Origin: Acidobacteriaceae bacterium
Lineage (GTDB): Bacteria > Acidobacteriota > Terriglobia > Terriglobales > Acidobacteriaceae
Assembly (NCBI GenBank): GCA_003132405.1
Contig: PKXQ01000137.1
Span: 250-64,249, forward strand
Direction of reading: 5' to 3'
DNA length: 64,000 bases
In this document: positions 1 through 9,544 of the stretch, piece after piece
Numbering within the stretch: the stretch's first letter is position 1
Layout: every line of letters begins with the position of its first letter
Program-made: the position numbers and the translations under genes
Notes under the pieces: generated by a model
Database searches by the model: none
What the model saw: the letters and a program-made list of their open reading frames with translations, nothing else
Told to the model about the DNA's origin: nothing

Positions 1-874
1 CGTTGGTGAGGCCCGAAATGCCCAGCAGCCCCGACTGAGTATTCAGCATGGTCTCCACTTCCTGCACCGACATGCCTTCCTTGGTGGCGATCAGGTTGAC
101 GATCGCCGGGTCCAGGTCGCCCGACCGCGTTCCCATCACCAGTCCTTCGAGCGGCGTCATCCCCATCGACGTCTCCACCGAGCGTCCACCGCGAATCGCC
201 GTCGCGGAGCAGCCGTTGCCGAGGTGCAGCGTGACCACGTTGGTCTGTTCCCGCGTGAGGTTCAGCAGGGTCCGGTAGCGGTACGCCACATAGCGGTTTG
301 ACGTCCCGTGGAAACCGTAGCGCCGGATGCGATGGCGGCGGTATAGATGATACGGCAGGGCATACAAGTAGGCGGTTTCGGGAATGGTGGTGTGAAAAGC
401 GGTGTCGAAGACGGCTACCTGGGGCGTCTGCACGCCGAAAAGTTCTCGCACCGCCCGAATCCCGCGCAGGTTGTTGGGGTTGTGCAGGGGCGCCAGATCG
501 ATGCACTCTTCGATCCCCTGGATCACCCGATCGTCCACCAGGACCGATTCCTGGAAGAGTTCGCCGCCATGCACCACGCGGTGGCCCACCGCCTGGATGT
601 CGCCCAGGTTGTGGATCTCGGCGATCCCGGACCGGTCCGACGCCAGCCAGCGGAGCACGTAATCCAATGCCGCGGAAATATCGCGGATCGGCGCCGTGAA
701 TTTCTGTCGTGGACCGTTCTTGCTTTCGACGGTGACGATAGCCTCGCCACCGATCCGCTCCACGCCGCCGCGGCACAGCCGCTCGTCGCTATCCTGCCGG
801 ATCCGGTCCATATCCGTGGAAATCACTTGAAACTTCAAGCTGGAGCTGCCTGAATTGAGTACTAGAACATTCAT
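1..874 (-). CDS. ackA: Acetate kinase, C-terminus cut by window edge
   Basis: Interconverts acetate plus ATP and acetyl phosphate in the cytoplasm. The ATG at 874-872 opens the family N-terminus [16 protein letters not shown], the phosphate-binding strand of the ASKHA fold. Further in are the family's [15 protein letters not shown] and YGFHGTS segments and HLGNGCSA. About 291 residues are visible of the roughly 400 usual, and the frame runs open off the left edge. No phosphotransacetylase is visible. A repeat element lies directly upstream, so any promoter is probably within it or at 875-903. Confidence 0.95.
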   Translation of the reverse strand, partial: MNVLVLNSGSSSLKFQVISTDMDRIRQDSDERLCRGGVERIGGEAIVTVESKNGPRQKFTAPIRDISAALDYVLRWLASDRSGIAEIHNLGDIQAVGHRVVHGGELFQESVLVDDRVIQGIEECIDLAPLHNPNNLRGIRAVRELFGVQTPQVAVFDTAFHTTIPETAYLYALPYHLYRRHRIRRYGFHGTSNRYVAYRYRTLLNLTREQTNVVTLHLGNGCSATAIRGGRSVETSMGMTPLEGLVMGTRSGDLDPAIVNLIATKEGMSVQEVETMLNTQSGLLGISGLTN

Positions 875-903
875 CTCTGCTCTTATCTTCCCAGAAAAGG
901 ATC

Positions 904-1280
904 TTCACCGCCGAGACGCGGAGACGCCGAGAAAAACCACATGGGAAAGCCGCTGCATTCCTCAAACCCTGAAGGAAACGCAAATTCCCCCTGCCACCAC
1001 TGCGCCCCAATCCCGGGAAGGCACGTCATCTCCTACCGACGCACGCAGCCCTTTTCCCTTGTCTTCCTCTGCGTCTCGGCGGTGAACAATCCGCCTCACG
1101 CACCGTCCCAAATCCCAGAAAAGCAAAATGGGAAGCCGCAGCCTTCCACGAACCCTGAAGGAAACGCAAATTCCCTCTGCCTCCTCTGCGCCCCAACCCC
1201 GGGAAGACACGTGCATCCCCTACGGACGCAGGCCCCTTTTCCCATGTCTTACTCCGCGTCTCTGCGTCTCGGCGGTGAAC
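904..1280. repeat. Two-copy palindromic intergenic element with inverted ends
   Basis: The space between ackA and the MBL-fold gene is built from two related units about 187 bases apart (941 onward and 1128 onward, roughly 85% alike by eye). The left end TTCACCGCCGAGACGC (904-919) recurs as its exact reverse complement at 1071-1086 and 1264-1279. The units therefore end in inverted repeats, like a MITE-type or REP-like element. Spurious ORFs run through it in several frames. A related fragment lies at 7607-7631. No transposase is present. Confidence 0.75.
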
Positions 1281-2069
1281 CTAGATTTCAAATTCCAACT
1301 TCATCCCATCAAACGCCAGCCGGACGCCCGGCGGCAACGACGCATCGGTCGCCTCGTGCGGCAGGTCGTGGCAGATGTGCGTGAAAAATGCGCGCTTCGG
1401 TTTTACTGCTTCCACGATCTTGAGCGACCGCTCCACCGTCGAATGCGTCGGATGCGGCTTGTAGCGCAACGCGTCCAGAAAAAGAATGTCGAGATTGTGT
1501 AACTTCTCCAGCGTTTCGTTAGGCACTTCGCTGTGATCGGTGAGATAAGCGGCCGATCCGAAACGGAAGCCGAGAATCGGCGTCTCGCCGTGGATGACCG
1601 TCAGCGGCTCGAAGCGCGCGCCCAACAGTTCGACTGCGCCTTCGATCGGATGCAGCTCGACCTGCGGCAATCCGCCAAATTTATATGTTGGTTCAAAAAT
1701 GTAGCGAAACATGCTGCGTAGAAATTCGCAGTTTCGCGGCGTGGCGTAGAGCGGCATTTTGCCCGGCTTGTGGTGATAGGTCAGAGGGCGCAGGTCATCG
1801 ATCCCTAAGATGTGATCGGCATGAGTATGGGTGTAGAGGACGGCGTCGAGCTGGATAATCTTTTCGCGCAACGCCTGCTCGCGAAAGTCAGGGGTGGTGT
1901 CGATCAATACGTGGCGGGCATTGTCGTGAGGATCACGATAGCTGATCATCACCGAGGGGCGAGTGCGGCGATCGCGCGGATCCAACGAGCAGCAGACGGC
2001 GCAGTCGCAACCGATAGTGGGAACCCCCATCGATGTGCCACTGCCTAATACCGTCAGCGTCGCTTGCAT
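1281..2069 (-). CDS. MBL-fold metallo-hydrolase, PhnP-like
   Basis: A cytoplasmic metallo-beta-lactamase-fold hydrolase of 262 residues. The dimetal motif THTHADH sits at about residues 79-85, followed by the GIDDLRPL segment typical of PhnP-type phosphodiesterases; later metal ligands are probably in VIHGE, LTDHSE and FFTHICHD. PhnP relatives cleave cyclic phosphodiesters, but there is no phosphonate operon here, so the substrate is unknown. The start codon overlaps the stop of the upstream DUF1844 gene by one base (TGATG), which suggests translational coupling. Confidence 0.85.
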   Translation of the reverse strand: MQATLTVLGSGTSMGVPTIGCDCAVCCSLDPRDRRTRPSVMISYRDPHDNARHVLIDTTPDFREQALREKIIQLDAVLYTHTHADHILGIDDLRPLTYHHKPGKMPLYATPRNCEFLRSMFRYIFEPTYKFGGLPQVELHPIEGAVELLGARFEPLTVIHGETPILGFRFGSAAYLTDHSEVPNETLEKLHNLDILFLDALRYKPHPTHSTVERSLKIVEAVKPKRAFFTHICHDLPHEATDASLPPGVRLAFDGMKLEFEI

Positions 2070-2701
2070 CAGCCGTTGGTGCCTGTGTGCGGGCCGGGCG
2101 CCTGCGGTGGACGCGCGAGCGCGTTGGTCACTTCCACGTACGCCATGCGCAGTTCATAGAGGCAGTTCTGCAGAAATCCCTGCTCTTTCGGTGTCAGGTT
2201 GCCTTTGGTTTTTTCGGCGATCATGCCGAGCGTGTCGATGGTTTGGCGCGCGCCGATGATGTCGACTCCGGGCTGCCCCCCCTGCTCGTGCATCAGGCCA
2301 AGCTGCATCATCGCGGTCATGTAGAGCGAGGCCATGAAGCGCTCGAAACTCATCTCGAGTTCTTTCGCCGAATGTCCATTCAACTCGACCCTGGCATCGA
2401 GTTCGCGCGAAGACTTCTTGTAGGCATCGTGCTGCTCCTGCTGCTCGGTGACGCTCGGAGGCTCGGGAATGTCAGATTCGGGAGCGGGATGCGCGGGTGC
2501 GGCATCGGTAATTGTCGACACGTTTGCCGTAGCAGCGGGCATTGGCGGCTCTGCCGCTTGAGCCGGTGCGGGCGGGGCATCGGTCGCTACTGGCGGCGGT
2601 GCTTGTTCCTCTTCGGCATCCGATCGAAGTTGACCGTCGGCGGTGAACAAGCGCCTGTCGCTAACCTTAAATTCGCTCTCTTCTTTTCTCTTTTGCGCCA
2701 T
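2069..2701 (-). CDS. DUF1844 domain protein
   Basis: A 210-residue protein. The first 100 residues or so are charged and then Pro/Ala-rich and low in complexity. The C-terminal half (about 115-195) is a helical DUF1844 domain, with the FMASLYMTAMMQLG and GFLQNCLYELRMAY segments that mark this family. Function is unknown; it recurs in Acidobacteriota, Deltaproteobacteria and Planctomycetes. Its stop overlaps the start of the MBL-fold gene by one base, so the two are probably co-translated. Confidence 0.85.
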   Translation of the reverse strand: MAQKRKEESEFKVSDRRLFTADGQLRSDAEEEQAPPPVATDAPPAPAQAAEPPMPAATANVSTITDAAPAHPAPESDIPEPPSVTEQQEQHDAYKKSSRELDARVELNGHSAKELEMSFERFMASLYMTAMMQLGLMHEQGGQPGVDIIGARQTIDTLGMIAEKTKGNLTPKEQGFLQNCLYELRMAYVEVTNALARPPQAPGPHTGTNG

Positions 2702-2779
2702 ATAGTTTACCCTGAATAATTGAAATCGATTCTTTGAATCTATTTTCCCAGCACTCTACCTGTTAAGAATTTCTGGATC

Positions 2780-3823
2780 TCACGCCAGCGGCAGCGACGC
2801 AGGCTTTAGTTTCGCGGCCCCCGCGCGCAACTCTTTGCCGATGGCTTCGCGGCGCAAATAACCGAGAGCCACAGGACGATCCTCGCCGGGTAAAGGAAGA
2901 ATTGCCGCACTGGTAATTTCGCCAACCTCTTTCTCTTCCGCGATAATCCTCGCGCCCGTTTCCGGCAGCCCGCCGCCCTCAACCGCAAACGCCATGAACT
3001 GCCGGTGTACCGCGCCCCTGGACCGTATGCGCTCGACAATCTCCTGGCCTAGATAACAACCTTTAGTAAAATTCAATGCGCGCGCCTGGCCAGTTTCCTG
3101 CGGCAGATCACGGTCGCGAATGTCGACTCCAAATTGCGGGATGCCGCGCGAGACGCGGAATAAATTCAGCGCAGTCGTCCCGACGGGGCGCGCCCCCGCC
3201 GTGATCAGCCAACCCCGCAATGTGCTAATTTGCTCAGGCGAAGTCCAAACCTGCCAGGACTCGCGCGCCTCCTCGCCTGAGCGCAAAAGCGTGAGCGTCG
3301 TTTGCCGGCCCGCATACTCCCATGCGACTTCGGCGAACTGCAGGTGCGCCAGCTCTGGGACAGCGACGCTGGCGCGTTCGAGAACTTCGCGCGCCTGGGG
3401 CCCAGTTAGGCCGAGCGCTGCGACTTTGTCGCCAACATCCGCAATCTCAACATCGTCGGCGATGATGTAGCGATCGAATATCTGCAACACTTTTTCGCGC
3501 TGCGCGCCCTCCGTATCCGCCAGCAGAGATTCGCCGCGCTGAAAGACGTAAAGATCAGCTTGAATGCGCCCCTGCGCATTCAGCAGAAATGCATAGACGC
3601 CATGGCCAACCGCCAGATCGCGCACATTATTCGAAACCATGCCGTTCATCCAACGGACGCGGTCGCCGCCGGTAACAGCAAGCTTGGCACGCCAACTAAG
3701 ATCGTAAACGCCGCAGCCAGATAGCAAGGCTTGGAACTCGGCGCGAACGTCACCGTAGTCGGATGCGGCGATCCCGCGCGGATGTTCGCTCGGCGCAGCT
3801 CCGGGAAGTGTCGTAGTAGTCAT
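2780..3823 (-). CDS. ygfZ: YgfZ/GcvT-like folate-binding protein
   Basis: A tetrahydrofolate-binding protein of the GcvT fold that supports repair or assembly of Fe-S enzymes such as MiaB. The YgfZ signature KGCYLGQE lies near residue 275, with its conserved Cys. The N-terminal half has the aminomethyltransferase-type DLSWRAKLAVTGGDRVRWMNG and LLNAQGRIQADLYVF regions, each split here from a longer match. Length 347 is close to the family norm. The ATG at 3823 has only a weak GGGTAACG upstream. It stands apart from a glycine-cleavage operon, which favours YgfZ over GcvT. Confidence 0.9.
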   Translation of the reverse strand: MTTTTLPGAAPSEHPRGIAASDYGDVRAEFQALLSGCGVYDLSWRAKLAVTGGDRVRWMNGMVSNNVRDLAVGHGVYAFLLNAQGRIQADLYVFQRGESLLADTEGAQREKVLQIFDRYIIADDVEIADVGDKVAALGLTGPQAREVLERASVAVPELAHLQFAEVAWEYAGRQTTLTLLRSGEEARESWQVWTSPEQISTLRGWLITAGARPVGTTALNLFRVSRGIPQFGVDIRDRDLPQETGQARALNFTKGCYLGQEIVERIRSRGAVHRQFMAFAVEGGGLPETGARIIAEEKEVGEITSAAILPLPGEDRPVALGYLRREAIGKELRAGAAKLKPASLPLA

Positions 3824-3967
3824 ACTCGTTACCCATCATTCTCTCAACCTATGATTATAACGAATGGGCGCGCACCATCCGGCGCACGCAACCCCTTGCC
3901 CCGCCCATAGCGGTACATGCTAGGATGAACATTCGTCGCAATATTTCCCTCAGGAGGATTTTCGTTC

Positions 3968-5146
3968 ATGCGTTTAAAGTGCCTCGTGTGTCTCCTGCTC
4001 GCCAGCTTGACCTTCGGGCAAGCTCCAACTCCCATGACGCCCGCCGCGGGCGCCAAGCCCGAACAAAACGCTCCCGCCGCAACTGGTCAGGCTTCCGCCG
4101 GCACCGATAAAGCTCCCGAAGCGAAGGCGCCGGAAGTTGGCCCCAACGATACGGTGATTACCATTAAAGGTTTCTGCCCCGGCTCTTCGGAACAGGGCGA
4201 TGCCTGCAAAACCGTGATCACGCGCGCGCAATTCGACAAGCTCGCCGATGCATTGCAGCCAAACATGTCGCCCGCCATTCGCCGGCAACTCGCAACTCGT
4301 TATTCGTGGGCGCTGAAAATGTCGGCCGACGCGGAGAAGCGCGGCCTCGACAAAGAGCCATCCTTCGAAGAAAAGATGCGGTGGGCGCGCATGCAGATTC
4401 TTTCGCAGGAATTGAGCACCGCGCTGCAAGCGGATTCGGCCAAAGTTACCGACGCCGACGTCGAAGACTATTACAAGAAAAATGAAGCCACCTACGAGCA
4501 AGCCACGCTGACGCGAATTTTTATTCCCAAGACCAAGCAAATCACGCCGGCAACAACTCCGAAGACGGCAGCGAAGACGGGCACAGCCGCAGGCGCCACA
4601 ACTGGCACGACCGCCACGAAGGCCGGTACCACCGCCACGGCGAAAGCCCCAGCCCAACCGACCGAGGCGCAGAAAAAAACTGCCGAAGAAGCGATGAACA
4701 AACTCGCAAGATCGCTGCGCGAGCGTGCCGTCCAAGGCGAAGACCCCGACAAACTGCAGAAAGCCGCCTACACGGCCGCGGGTCTTCCCGGCGTACCCAG
4801 CACGAAGTTGGAGAAGCAACGCCGCGCCAATTTGCCGCCTGCGCATCAAGCGGTCATGGATCTCAAACCCGGCGAAGTCTCCGAAGTGATCACCGACGCG
4901 AACAGCGGCTACTACATCTACAAGATGGTCAGCAAAGAGACGTTGACTCTGGAGGTCGCAACCCCGGAAATCCGCAAGGTTCTCTCCAGCCAGCGCTACC
5001 GCGAAACCATGCAGTCGTATCAGAGCGCCCCTGATTTGAATGACGCCTACTTCGGGCCCGCCCGTGCTCCGGGGATGCCGATGCCACCGCGGGGACCGAT
5101 GCCGCCGCCGCAACACTCGCCCGACCACGCACCCGACAATGACTAA
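3968..5146 (+). CDS. Secreted PpiC/SurA-type peptidyl-prolyl isomerase
   Basis: A periplasmic foldase candidate of 392 residues. It begins with a signal peptide (MRLKCLVCLLLASLTFGQ), then a SurA-like helical domain (about 70-175), a low-complexity Ala/Thr/Lys linker (about 190-235), a parvulin-type domain (about 235-345, with LPPAHQAVMDLKPGEVSEVI) and a Pro-rich tail. AGGAGG at about 3950-3955 precedes the ATG by ten bases. The linker interrupts the isomerase domain, so catalytic activity is uncertain and a chaperone role is possible. A 401-codon antisense ORF over it is a composition shadow. Confidence 0.85.
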   Translation: MRLKCLVCLLLASLTFGQAPTPMTPAAGAKPEQNAPAATGQASAGTDKAPEAKAPEVGPNDTVITIKGFCPGSSEQGDACKTVITRAQFDKLADALQPNMSPAIRRQLATRYSWALKMSADAEKRGLDKEPSFEEKMRWARMQILSQELSTALQADSAKVTDADVEDYYKKNEATYEQATLTRIFIPKTKQITPATTPKTAAKTGTAAGATTGTTATKAGTTATAKAPAQPTEAQKKTAEEAMNKLARSLRERAVQGEDPDKLQKAAYTAAGLPGVPSTKLEKQRRANLPPAHQAVMDLKPGEVSEVITDANSGYYIYKMVSKETLTLEVATPEIRKVLSSQRYRETMQSYQSAPDLNDAYFGPARAPGMPMPPRGPMPPPQHSPDHAPDND

Positions 5147-5182
5147 GAACGCAAAGCGGCCGACTAAAAAGATGCGCACTTA

Positions 5183-6283
5183 ATGGATACGGCAAAGCCC
5201 ACCATCATCGTCACCGGTGTTTCTGGCAATCTTGGGCAGCGGCTAATACCGCAGCTCGCGGATTACAAGGTAGTGGGCATCGATATCGTGCCGCCCGCTC
5301 CGTCAGCGCTGGGCGCAGCTTCGCCAGACCATTCTTCGCCAGGCCATTCGCCAATCGACCAGTTCGTCGAGCTCGACCTCGGCCGCGAAGAGTCGACCCG
5401 CGAGCTCCTTCTGTTGCTGCGCGAGCTGAAACCGGTGTCGGTCGTGCATCTCGCGTTTGTCATCGATCCCCAACGCTCGGGAATTTTAGATGTCGACCGC
5501 ATGTGGCGCATCAACGTCGCCGGCACGGCGCGCGTGATGGAGGCGATTGCCGAGGCCAACCGCACGGCCGGAATCACCATCCGGCAGTTTATTTTTACCA
5601 GCAGCGTCTCGGCCTACGGCTCCGATCTGCCCGAGCCGGTCGCGGAAGACGCGCCGCTCGCCGGTCACACTCTGCCGTATGCCATCCACAAAAGAGAGAG
5701 CGATCTCGTGGTGCAGCGGCGCGCGCCCTCGCTGCGTGGCTGCGGAGTGTTTATTCTGCGTCCGCACATTTTGGCCGGCGCGACTGTCGAAAATTATCTG
5801 ATGGGCGCCTTTCGCGGAACGCCGAATGGCAAAAGTTCGCGCGCCGAGCGCATACGCAAAGCGGCAAAGCGCCTGCCCTGCATGTTGCCCTACGGCCAGA
5901 AGTATCTGGACAATAAAATCCAGTTCGTCCACGTCGACGACATGGCCCGGCTGATCGCCTGGATTTTGAAACGGGAGCCCGAAGCCCAGCGCCTGACCAT
6001 CCTCAACGTTGCCGGACGCGGCGAACCCATGACCTTCGCGCAATGCATCGAAATGGCCCACGCCAAGCTGCTGCGCGTTCCCGGACAGTGGGCCATGCGC
6101 CGCGTTCTCCAGTTCCTGTGGAACTGGAAGATCTCCGCCATTCCGCCCGATGCCGTTTCCTACATGACCGGCCAATACATCATGAACAGCGACCGCCTGC
6201 GAAAATTTCTCGGCAGCGACTACGAACGAGTCATCGAGAAAACCAACGCCGACGCTTTCGCGGACGCGTTCCAGAAAAACTAA
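5183..6283 (+). CDS. NAD-dependent epimerase/dehydratase (extended SDR)
   Basis: An extended short-chain dehydrogenase of 366 residues. The Rossmann motif GVSGNLGQ is at about residues 12-19, FTSSVSAYG holds the catalytic Ser/Thr region, and YAIHKRESD is the YxxxK motif near residue 170. Such proteins act on nucleotide sugars or related hydroxyl compounds, but nothing nearby fixes the substrate. It follows the PpiC gene by 36 bases with no clear ribosome binding site and may share its transcript. Confidence 0.85.
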   Translation: MDTAKPTIIVTGVSGNLGQRLIPQLADYKVVGIDIVPPAPSALGAASPDHSSPGHSPIDQFVELDLGREESTRELLLLLRELKPVSVVHLAFVIDPQRSGILDVDRMWRINVAGTARVMEAIAEANRTAGITIRQFIFTSSVSAYGSDLPEPVAEDAPLAGHTLPYAIHKRESDLVVQRRAPSLRGCGVFILRPHILAGATVENYLMGAFRGTPNGKSSRAERIRKAAKRLPCMLPYGQKYLDNKIQFVHVDDMARLIAWILKREPEAQRLTILNVAGRGEPMTFAQCIEMAHAKLLRVPGQWAMRRVLQFLWNWKISAIPPDAVSYMTGQYIMNSDRLRKFLGSDYERVIEKTNADAFADAFQKN

Positions 6284-6348
6284 GGATTCGTTTCAGGGCG
6301 TCGCTTTAGCGATGCCACACGTTATTCGCAATCAGCGCGGCCTTTTAT

Positions 6349-6384
6349 GGTAGAATGGGAGAACTTGAAGGTAGAATATCTACC
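6349..6384 (+). promoter_or_regulatory. Candidate VapB autoregulatory operator
   Basis: GGTAGAAT occurs at 6349-6356 and again at 6370-6377. The second copy is part of the hyphenated palindrome GGTAGAATATCTACC (6370-6384), which ends four bases before the antitoxin ATG. VapB-type antitoxins normally repress their own operon at such inverted repeats. The location and symmetry are seen; the role is inferred. Confidence 0.55.
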
Positions 6385-6388
6385 ACAC

Positions 6389-6649
6389 ATGAGCCTGAAC
6401 ATTAAAAACAACGATGCCCACAAGCTCGCCCAGCGCCTGGCCCGGCTCACCGGAGAGAGCATGACCGAGGCCGTCACCGAAGCGCTCCGCGAACGGCTTA
6501 AGAAGATGCAAGAAAAAGACAAACATGCCGCCAAGCTGTCCGATCGACTGCTCGAGATCGGCCGCGACTGCGCCCCGCGTCTGAAGGAACCGTTTCGCTC
6601 CGCCGATCACGGCGACCTTCTCTATGACGAGAAAGGGTTGCCGAAATGA
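6389..6649 (+). CDS. vapB: VapB-type antitoxin (PSK family)
   Basis: An 86-residue antitoxin that neutralises the adjoining PIN toxin and represses the operon. The ATG at 6389 gives the family start [18 protein letters not shown] followed by [17 protein letters not shown], a Rv0623/PSK-type DNA-binding region, and then a basic linker and the toxin-binding C-terminus. A longer in-frame ORF from 6347 would run through the operator and is unlikely. The stop overlaps the vapC ATG by four bases (ATGA). Confidence 0.9.
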   Translation: MSLNIKNNDAHKLAQRLARLTGESMTEAVTEALRERLKKMQEKDKHAAKLSDRLLEIGRDCAPRLKEPFRSADHGDLLYDEKGLPK

Positions 6650-7053
6650 TTCTCGACACTTCCGCCCTCATCGCCATTCTCCGTTTTGAAGCGGAGGCGC
6701 CGGAGTTCGCCAGAATCATCGAGAGTACCGTGAAAAGTGCCGCCCAGCGCCGCATTTCGGCCGTAAGTTACGTCGAAGCGGGAGCGGTAATCGATGGCAG
6801 CAAAGATCCCGTTGCCAGCCGCCGTTTTGATGAATTGATCGAGGAGGCGCAAATCGCCATCGAGCCGGTCACCGAAGCGCAGGCCCGTATAGCCCGCCAG
6901 GCCTATCGCGACTTTGGCAAAACCAGCGGCCATCCCGCCAAACTGAATTTCGGCGATTGCTTCTCCTACGCGCTGGCAAAATCCAAGGGCGAGCCGCTTC
7001 TGTTCAAAGGCCAAGACTTCTCGCGTACTGATGTGAAGTCGGCGCGGCCGTGA
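6646..7053 (+). CDS. vapC: VapC-type PIN-domain ribonuclease toxin
   Basis: A 135-residue PIN-domain endoribonuclease of the VapBC type II toxin-antitoxin class; family members typically cleave tRNA or rRNA. The acidic residues expected at the Mg site are present: Asp4 in [12 protein letters not shown], Glu in SYVEAG, Asp in [12 protein letters not shown] and Asp near the end in [10 protein letters not shown]. It overlaps vapB by four bases. It looks intact. Confidence 0.92.
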   Translation: MILDTSALIAILRFEAEAPEFARIIESTVKSAAQRRISAVSYVEAGAVIDGSKDPVASRRFDELIEEAQIAIEPVTEAQARIARQAYRDFGKTSGHPAKLNFGDCFSYALAKSKGEPLLFKGQDFSRTDVKSARP

Positions 7054-7162
7054 GTGGCTGCCGGGTGGCCCAGGCCATCGCCATTTGAACTCACGAGGGT
7101 GCCTGTCCTTGTCGCGCTTTTTGCGAGTGGCGGAGCTTTTGACTTCTAAAAGCACGCACCCA

Positions 7163-7534
7163 CTATTTGCTAGCGTACTGCACAGCCCCAAGAAAGTGCA
7201 GCGACACGTAAGGCTCGTCACCCACCACCCAGCTATCGTGACCGGGAGGTCCGGGCGGAATATAGAAGAGCACGCCGGCGCGGAGTTCGTGAATTGTGCC
7301 ATCCTCCATTGCAGCCGTGGCGCAGCCGGAGAGCACCATCCCAACATGCTCAACGTTGCAGCGTGAGGCGCCCACGCTGGGGCCGACGTGAAGCGACCAC
7401 TTCCATCCGGGCTCGTATGTAGCGCGGCCGATGGTCATGCCTCCGATGTGAACCACTTCGAACTTTCCTTTTTCAAAAGTTCGTATCTCGTCCGGCTCTT
7501 CGAAGCGCTTTAGAACTGTCTCAAGCATGGGCAT
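7163..7534 (-). CDS. Small cupin-domain protein
   Basis: A single-domain cupin of 123 residues. Its conserved histidines appear in WKWSLHVGP, CNVEHVGMVLSG and PPGHDSW, in the order of cupin motifs 1 and 2, so a metal site is plausible. Substrate and reaction are unknown. It is convergent with vapC and lies 97 bases downstream of ubiE on the same strand. Confidence 0.8.
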   Translation of the reverse strand: MPMLETVLKRFEEPDEIRTFEKGKFEVVHIGGMTIGRATYEPGWKWSLHVGPSVGASRCNVEHVGMVLSGCATAAMEDGTIHELRAGVLFYIPPGPPGHDSWVVGDEPYVSLHFLGAVQYASK

Positions 7535-7606
7535 AGCTTACTCACGGGTGGCGCGGAAATGACGTGCATCATACTAGCTCAATTCAGTTTGCTTGTTGAG
7601 ATATGG

Positions 7607-7631
7607 CTCGGCGTTCTCAGCGTCTCGGCGG
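7607..7631 (-). repeat. Fragment of the 904-1280 repeat family
   Basis: Read on the minus strand, ACCGCCGAGACGCTGAGAAC follows directly after the ubiE stop codon. It matches the end sequence at 906-925 (ACCGCCGAGACGCGGAGAC) closely. This is a second locus of the same dispersed family, here as a short one-ended piece. Confidence 0.6.
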
Positions 7632-8405
7632 TTACGCGCTCTTCACGCCGCGATAGAGTCCCGCAATGCCGAACGAGTAAGGAGTCCAGGAAACCTCGCG
7701 AAAGCCCGCCTGATGCAGGCGGTTCATCATTTCGTCCGGAGCGGGAAAGCGCTCGACCGACGCGGGCAGATAGGCATACGGGCCTTTCACTCCCGAGATC
7801 ACGGTGCCAATCGCGGGAAGAACTTTCTTGAAGTAGACGCGATAAAAGCTGCCAAGCACGCCGCCGGGCTCTCCGAAATCGAGAATGCCAAATTCTCCGC
7901 CGGGAGCAAGCACGCGAGCAATCTCGCGCAATCCCGCATCGTAGTCGGCAAGATTTCGAAATCCAAATGCCGAAGTCACCAGATCAAAATGGCCATCGGG
8001 AAACGGCAACCGCAAAGCATCGGCTTCAATCCAACGCAACGTAGCGGCTCTTCCCTTCTGCGCCGACTTTGCAGACGCGCGCTGCAACATAGCATGAGAA
8101 AAATCAGCGCCCAGAATCTGCGGAGTTTGCGAACCAGTTCGCCGGCTCAAGGCGAATGTCATGTCGCCGGTTCCGCAGCAAAGATCGAGCACGCGCGCCT
8201 TAGGGCGCCGCAGAATCGCGTCGAACTTGCGCGCCGTGCGCCACCACCACAATTTGTCAATATTGAAGGAGAGAACGTGATTGAGCAGATCGTAGCGCGG
8301 CGCGATCGATGTAAACATCTCGCGCACGGCTCGCGCCGCTGAATCGCGATCTCGCGCACCAACGGGCGCGGCGCCGACAACTCGGGAATCAAACTCTTTG
8401 TCCAC
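7632..8405 (-). CDS. ubiE: UbiE/MenG demethylmenaquinone methyltransferase
   Basis: SAM-dependent C-methylation of demethylmenaquinone (or the ubiquinone precursor), the last step of menaquinone synthesis. The SAM motif VLDLCCGTGDMTFAL and the family segments IAPRYDLLNHVLSF and SAFGFRNLADY are present. GTG at 8405, just past the aroB stop at 8410, gives 257 residues, close to family length. In-frame ATGs at 8438 and 8495 inside aroB are alternatives, but none has a strong Shine-Dalgarno. It probably shares an operon with aroB. Confidence 0.9.
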   Translation of the reverse strand: MDKEFDSRVVGAAPVGARDRDSAARAVREMFTSIAPRYDLLNHVLSFNIDKLWWWRTARKFDAILRRPKARVLDLCCGTGDMTFALSRRTGSQTPQILGADFSHAMLQRASAKSAQKGRAATLRWIEADALRLPFPDGHFDLVTSAFGFRNLADYDAGLREIARVLAPGGEFGILDFGEPGGVLGSFYRVYFKKVLPAIGTVISGVKGPYAYLPASVERFPAPDEMMNRLHQAGFREVSWTPYSFGIAGLYRGVKSA

Positions 8406-8409
8406 GGTG

Positions 8410-9504
8410 TTAATTCCGCGCCAGCTTTCGTATCTCATCGACTGCCGAGCGCACGATCGCCTCCGGCACGTCGCTCGTGATTTCAACTTTGCCAATTTCG
8501 CGCGGCAGGATAAAATGCACGACTCCCTGCTTCGTCTTCTTGTCGGAGCGCAAACGCTTCACAATGTTTGCGGTCTGCAACTTCATGCGCGGCAGTTTGC
8601 CAAAGCCAAGCACGGCGTTCGTGATGCGTCCCGCTGTTACGCTATCAAGTTTGCCGGTGGAGAGCGCGATGTGCGTCGCGGCGATCATGCCCCACGCTAC
8701 AGCTTCTCCATGCAGCAATTCCGCGTAGCGCGTCTCAGCCTCGAGCGCGTGCCCGATGGTGTGGCCGAAGTTGAGCACCTGCCGCAGCCCGCCTTCGCGC
8801 TCGTCGGCGCTCACCACCGAAGCTTTCAGCCGTACCGAATCGGCTATCACTTTTTCAAGCATCACTGGATCGCGATCGAGAATCTCACGGCGCTTGTCTT
8901 CGAATAGGCGGAACAGCCCGGGGTCGCCGATGACGCCGCATTTCAGCGACTCGTAGAGGCCAGCGAAATATTCGCGCGTCGACAGAGTTTCGAGAATGGC
9001 GGGGTCGACGAGGACCGCGCGCGGCTGGTGAAAAGTCCCCAGCAGATTCTTTCCCGACACTAAGTTGACGCCGGTCTTTCCGCCGATCGCCGCATCGACT
9101 TGCGCCAATACGGTCGTCGGCACCTGGATCACATCCACCCCTCGCATATAGATGGAGGCCAGAAATCCGGTGACGTCGCCGACTACGCCGCCGCCGAGCG
9201 CGATCAGCGTTATGCCGCGATCCGCGCCCAGTTTGACCAGTTGTTCTGCCAACTTTTCCAGTGTGGCAAGGCGCTTTGAGCGCTCGCCATTGGGCATTTC
9301 GAGCAGCTCGGTTTCGATTCCGGAGGCTGCCAATGATTTCTTCAACACCTTTGCCCAGAGCCGCCGCACCGGTGCAACCGTCACCACAAATGCCCGGCGG
9401 TTTTCGAGAAACCTACCGAGGCATTCGCCAGCACGCGTAAGCAGGCCGCCGCCGATGAGCACTTCGTAGGATCGCGATGGGGTGGCGACTGGAACGCTGA
9501 TCAT
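8410..9504 (-). CDS. aroB: 3-Dehydroquinate synthase
   Basis: Second step of the shikimate pathway: DAHP to 3-dehydroquinate, NAD- and metal-dependent. The NAD segment GGGVVGDVTGFLASIYMRG and the substrate/metal segment PTTVLAQVDAAIGGKTGVN are intact, and the metal ligand region NFGHTIGHALE is at about residue 245. Length 364 is typical. It sits immediately upstream of ubiE, a chorismate-derived quinone link that makes the pairing sensible. Confidence 0.95.
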   Translation of the reverse strand: MISVPVATPSRSYEVLIGGGLLTRAGECLGRFLENRRAFVVTVAPVRRLWAKVLKKSLAASGIETELLEMPNGERSKRLATLEKLAEQLVKLGADRGITLIALGGGVVGDVTGFLASIYMRGVDVIQVPTTVLAQVDAAIGGKTGVNLVSGKNLLGTFHQPRAVLVDPAILETLSTREYFAGLYESLKCGVIGDPGLFRLFEDKRREILDRDPVMLEKVIADSVRLKASVVSADEREGGLRQVLNFGHTIGHALEAETRYAELLHGEAVAWGMIAATHIALSTGKLDSVTAGRITNAVLGFGKLPRMKLQTANIVKRLRSDKKTKQGVVHFILPREIGKVEITSDVPEAIVRSAVDEIRKLARN

Positions 9505-9544
9505 TGAGATTAAGATTCATCATAGCGTATACAGATCGGCGCGC

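Noticed and set aside
3974..5179. A 401-codon minus-strand ORF over the PpiC gene
   Set aside because: It is fully antisense to a gene with signal peptide and recognisable domains, has Gly/Arg-rich composition and matches no family I know.
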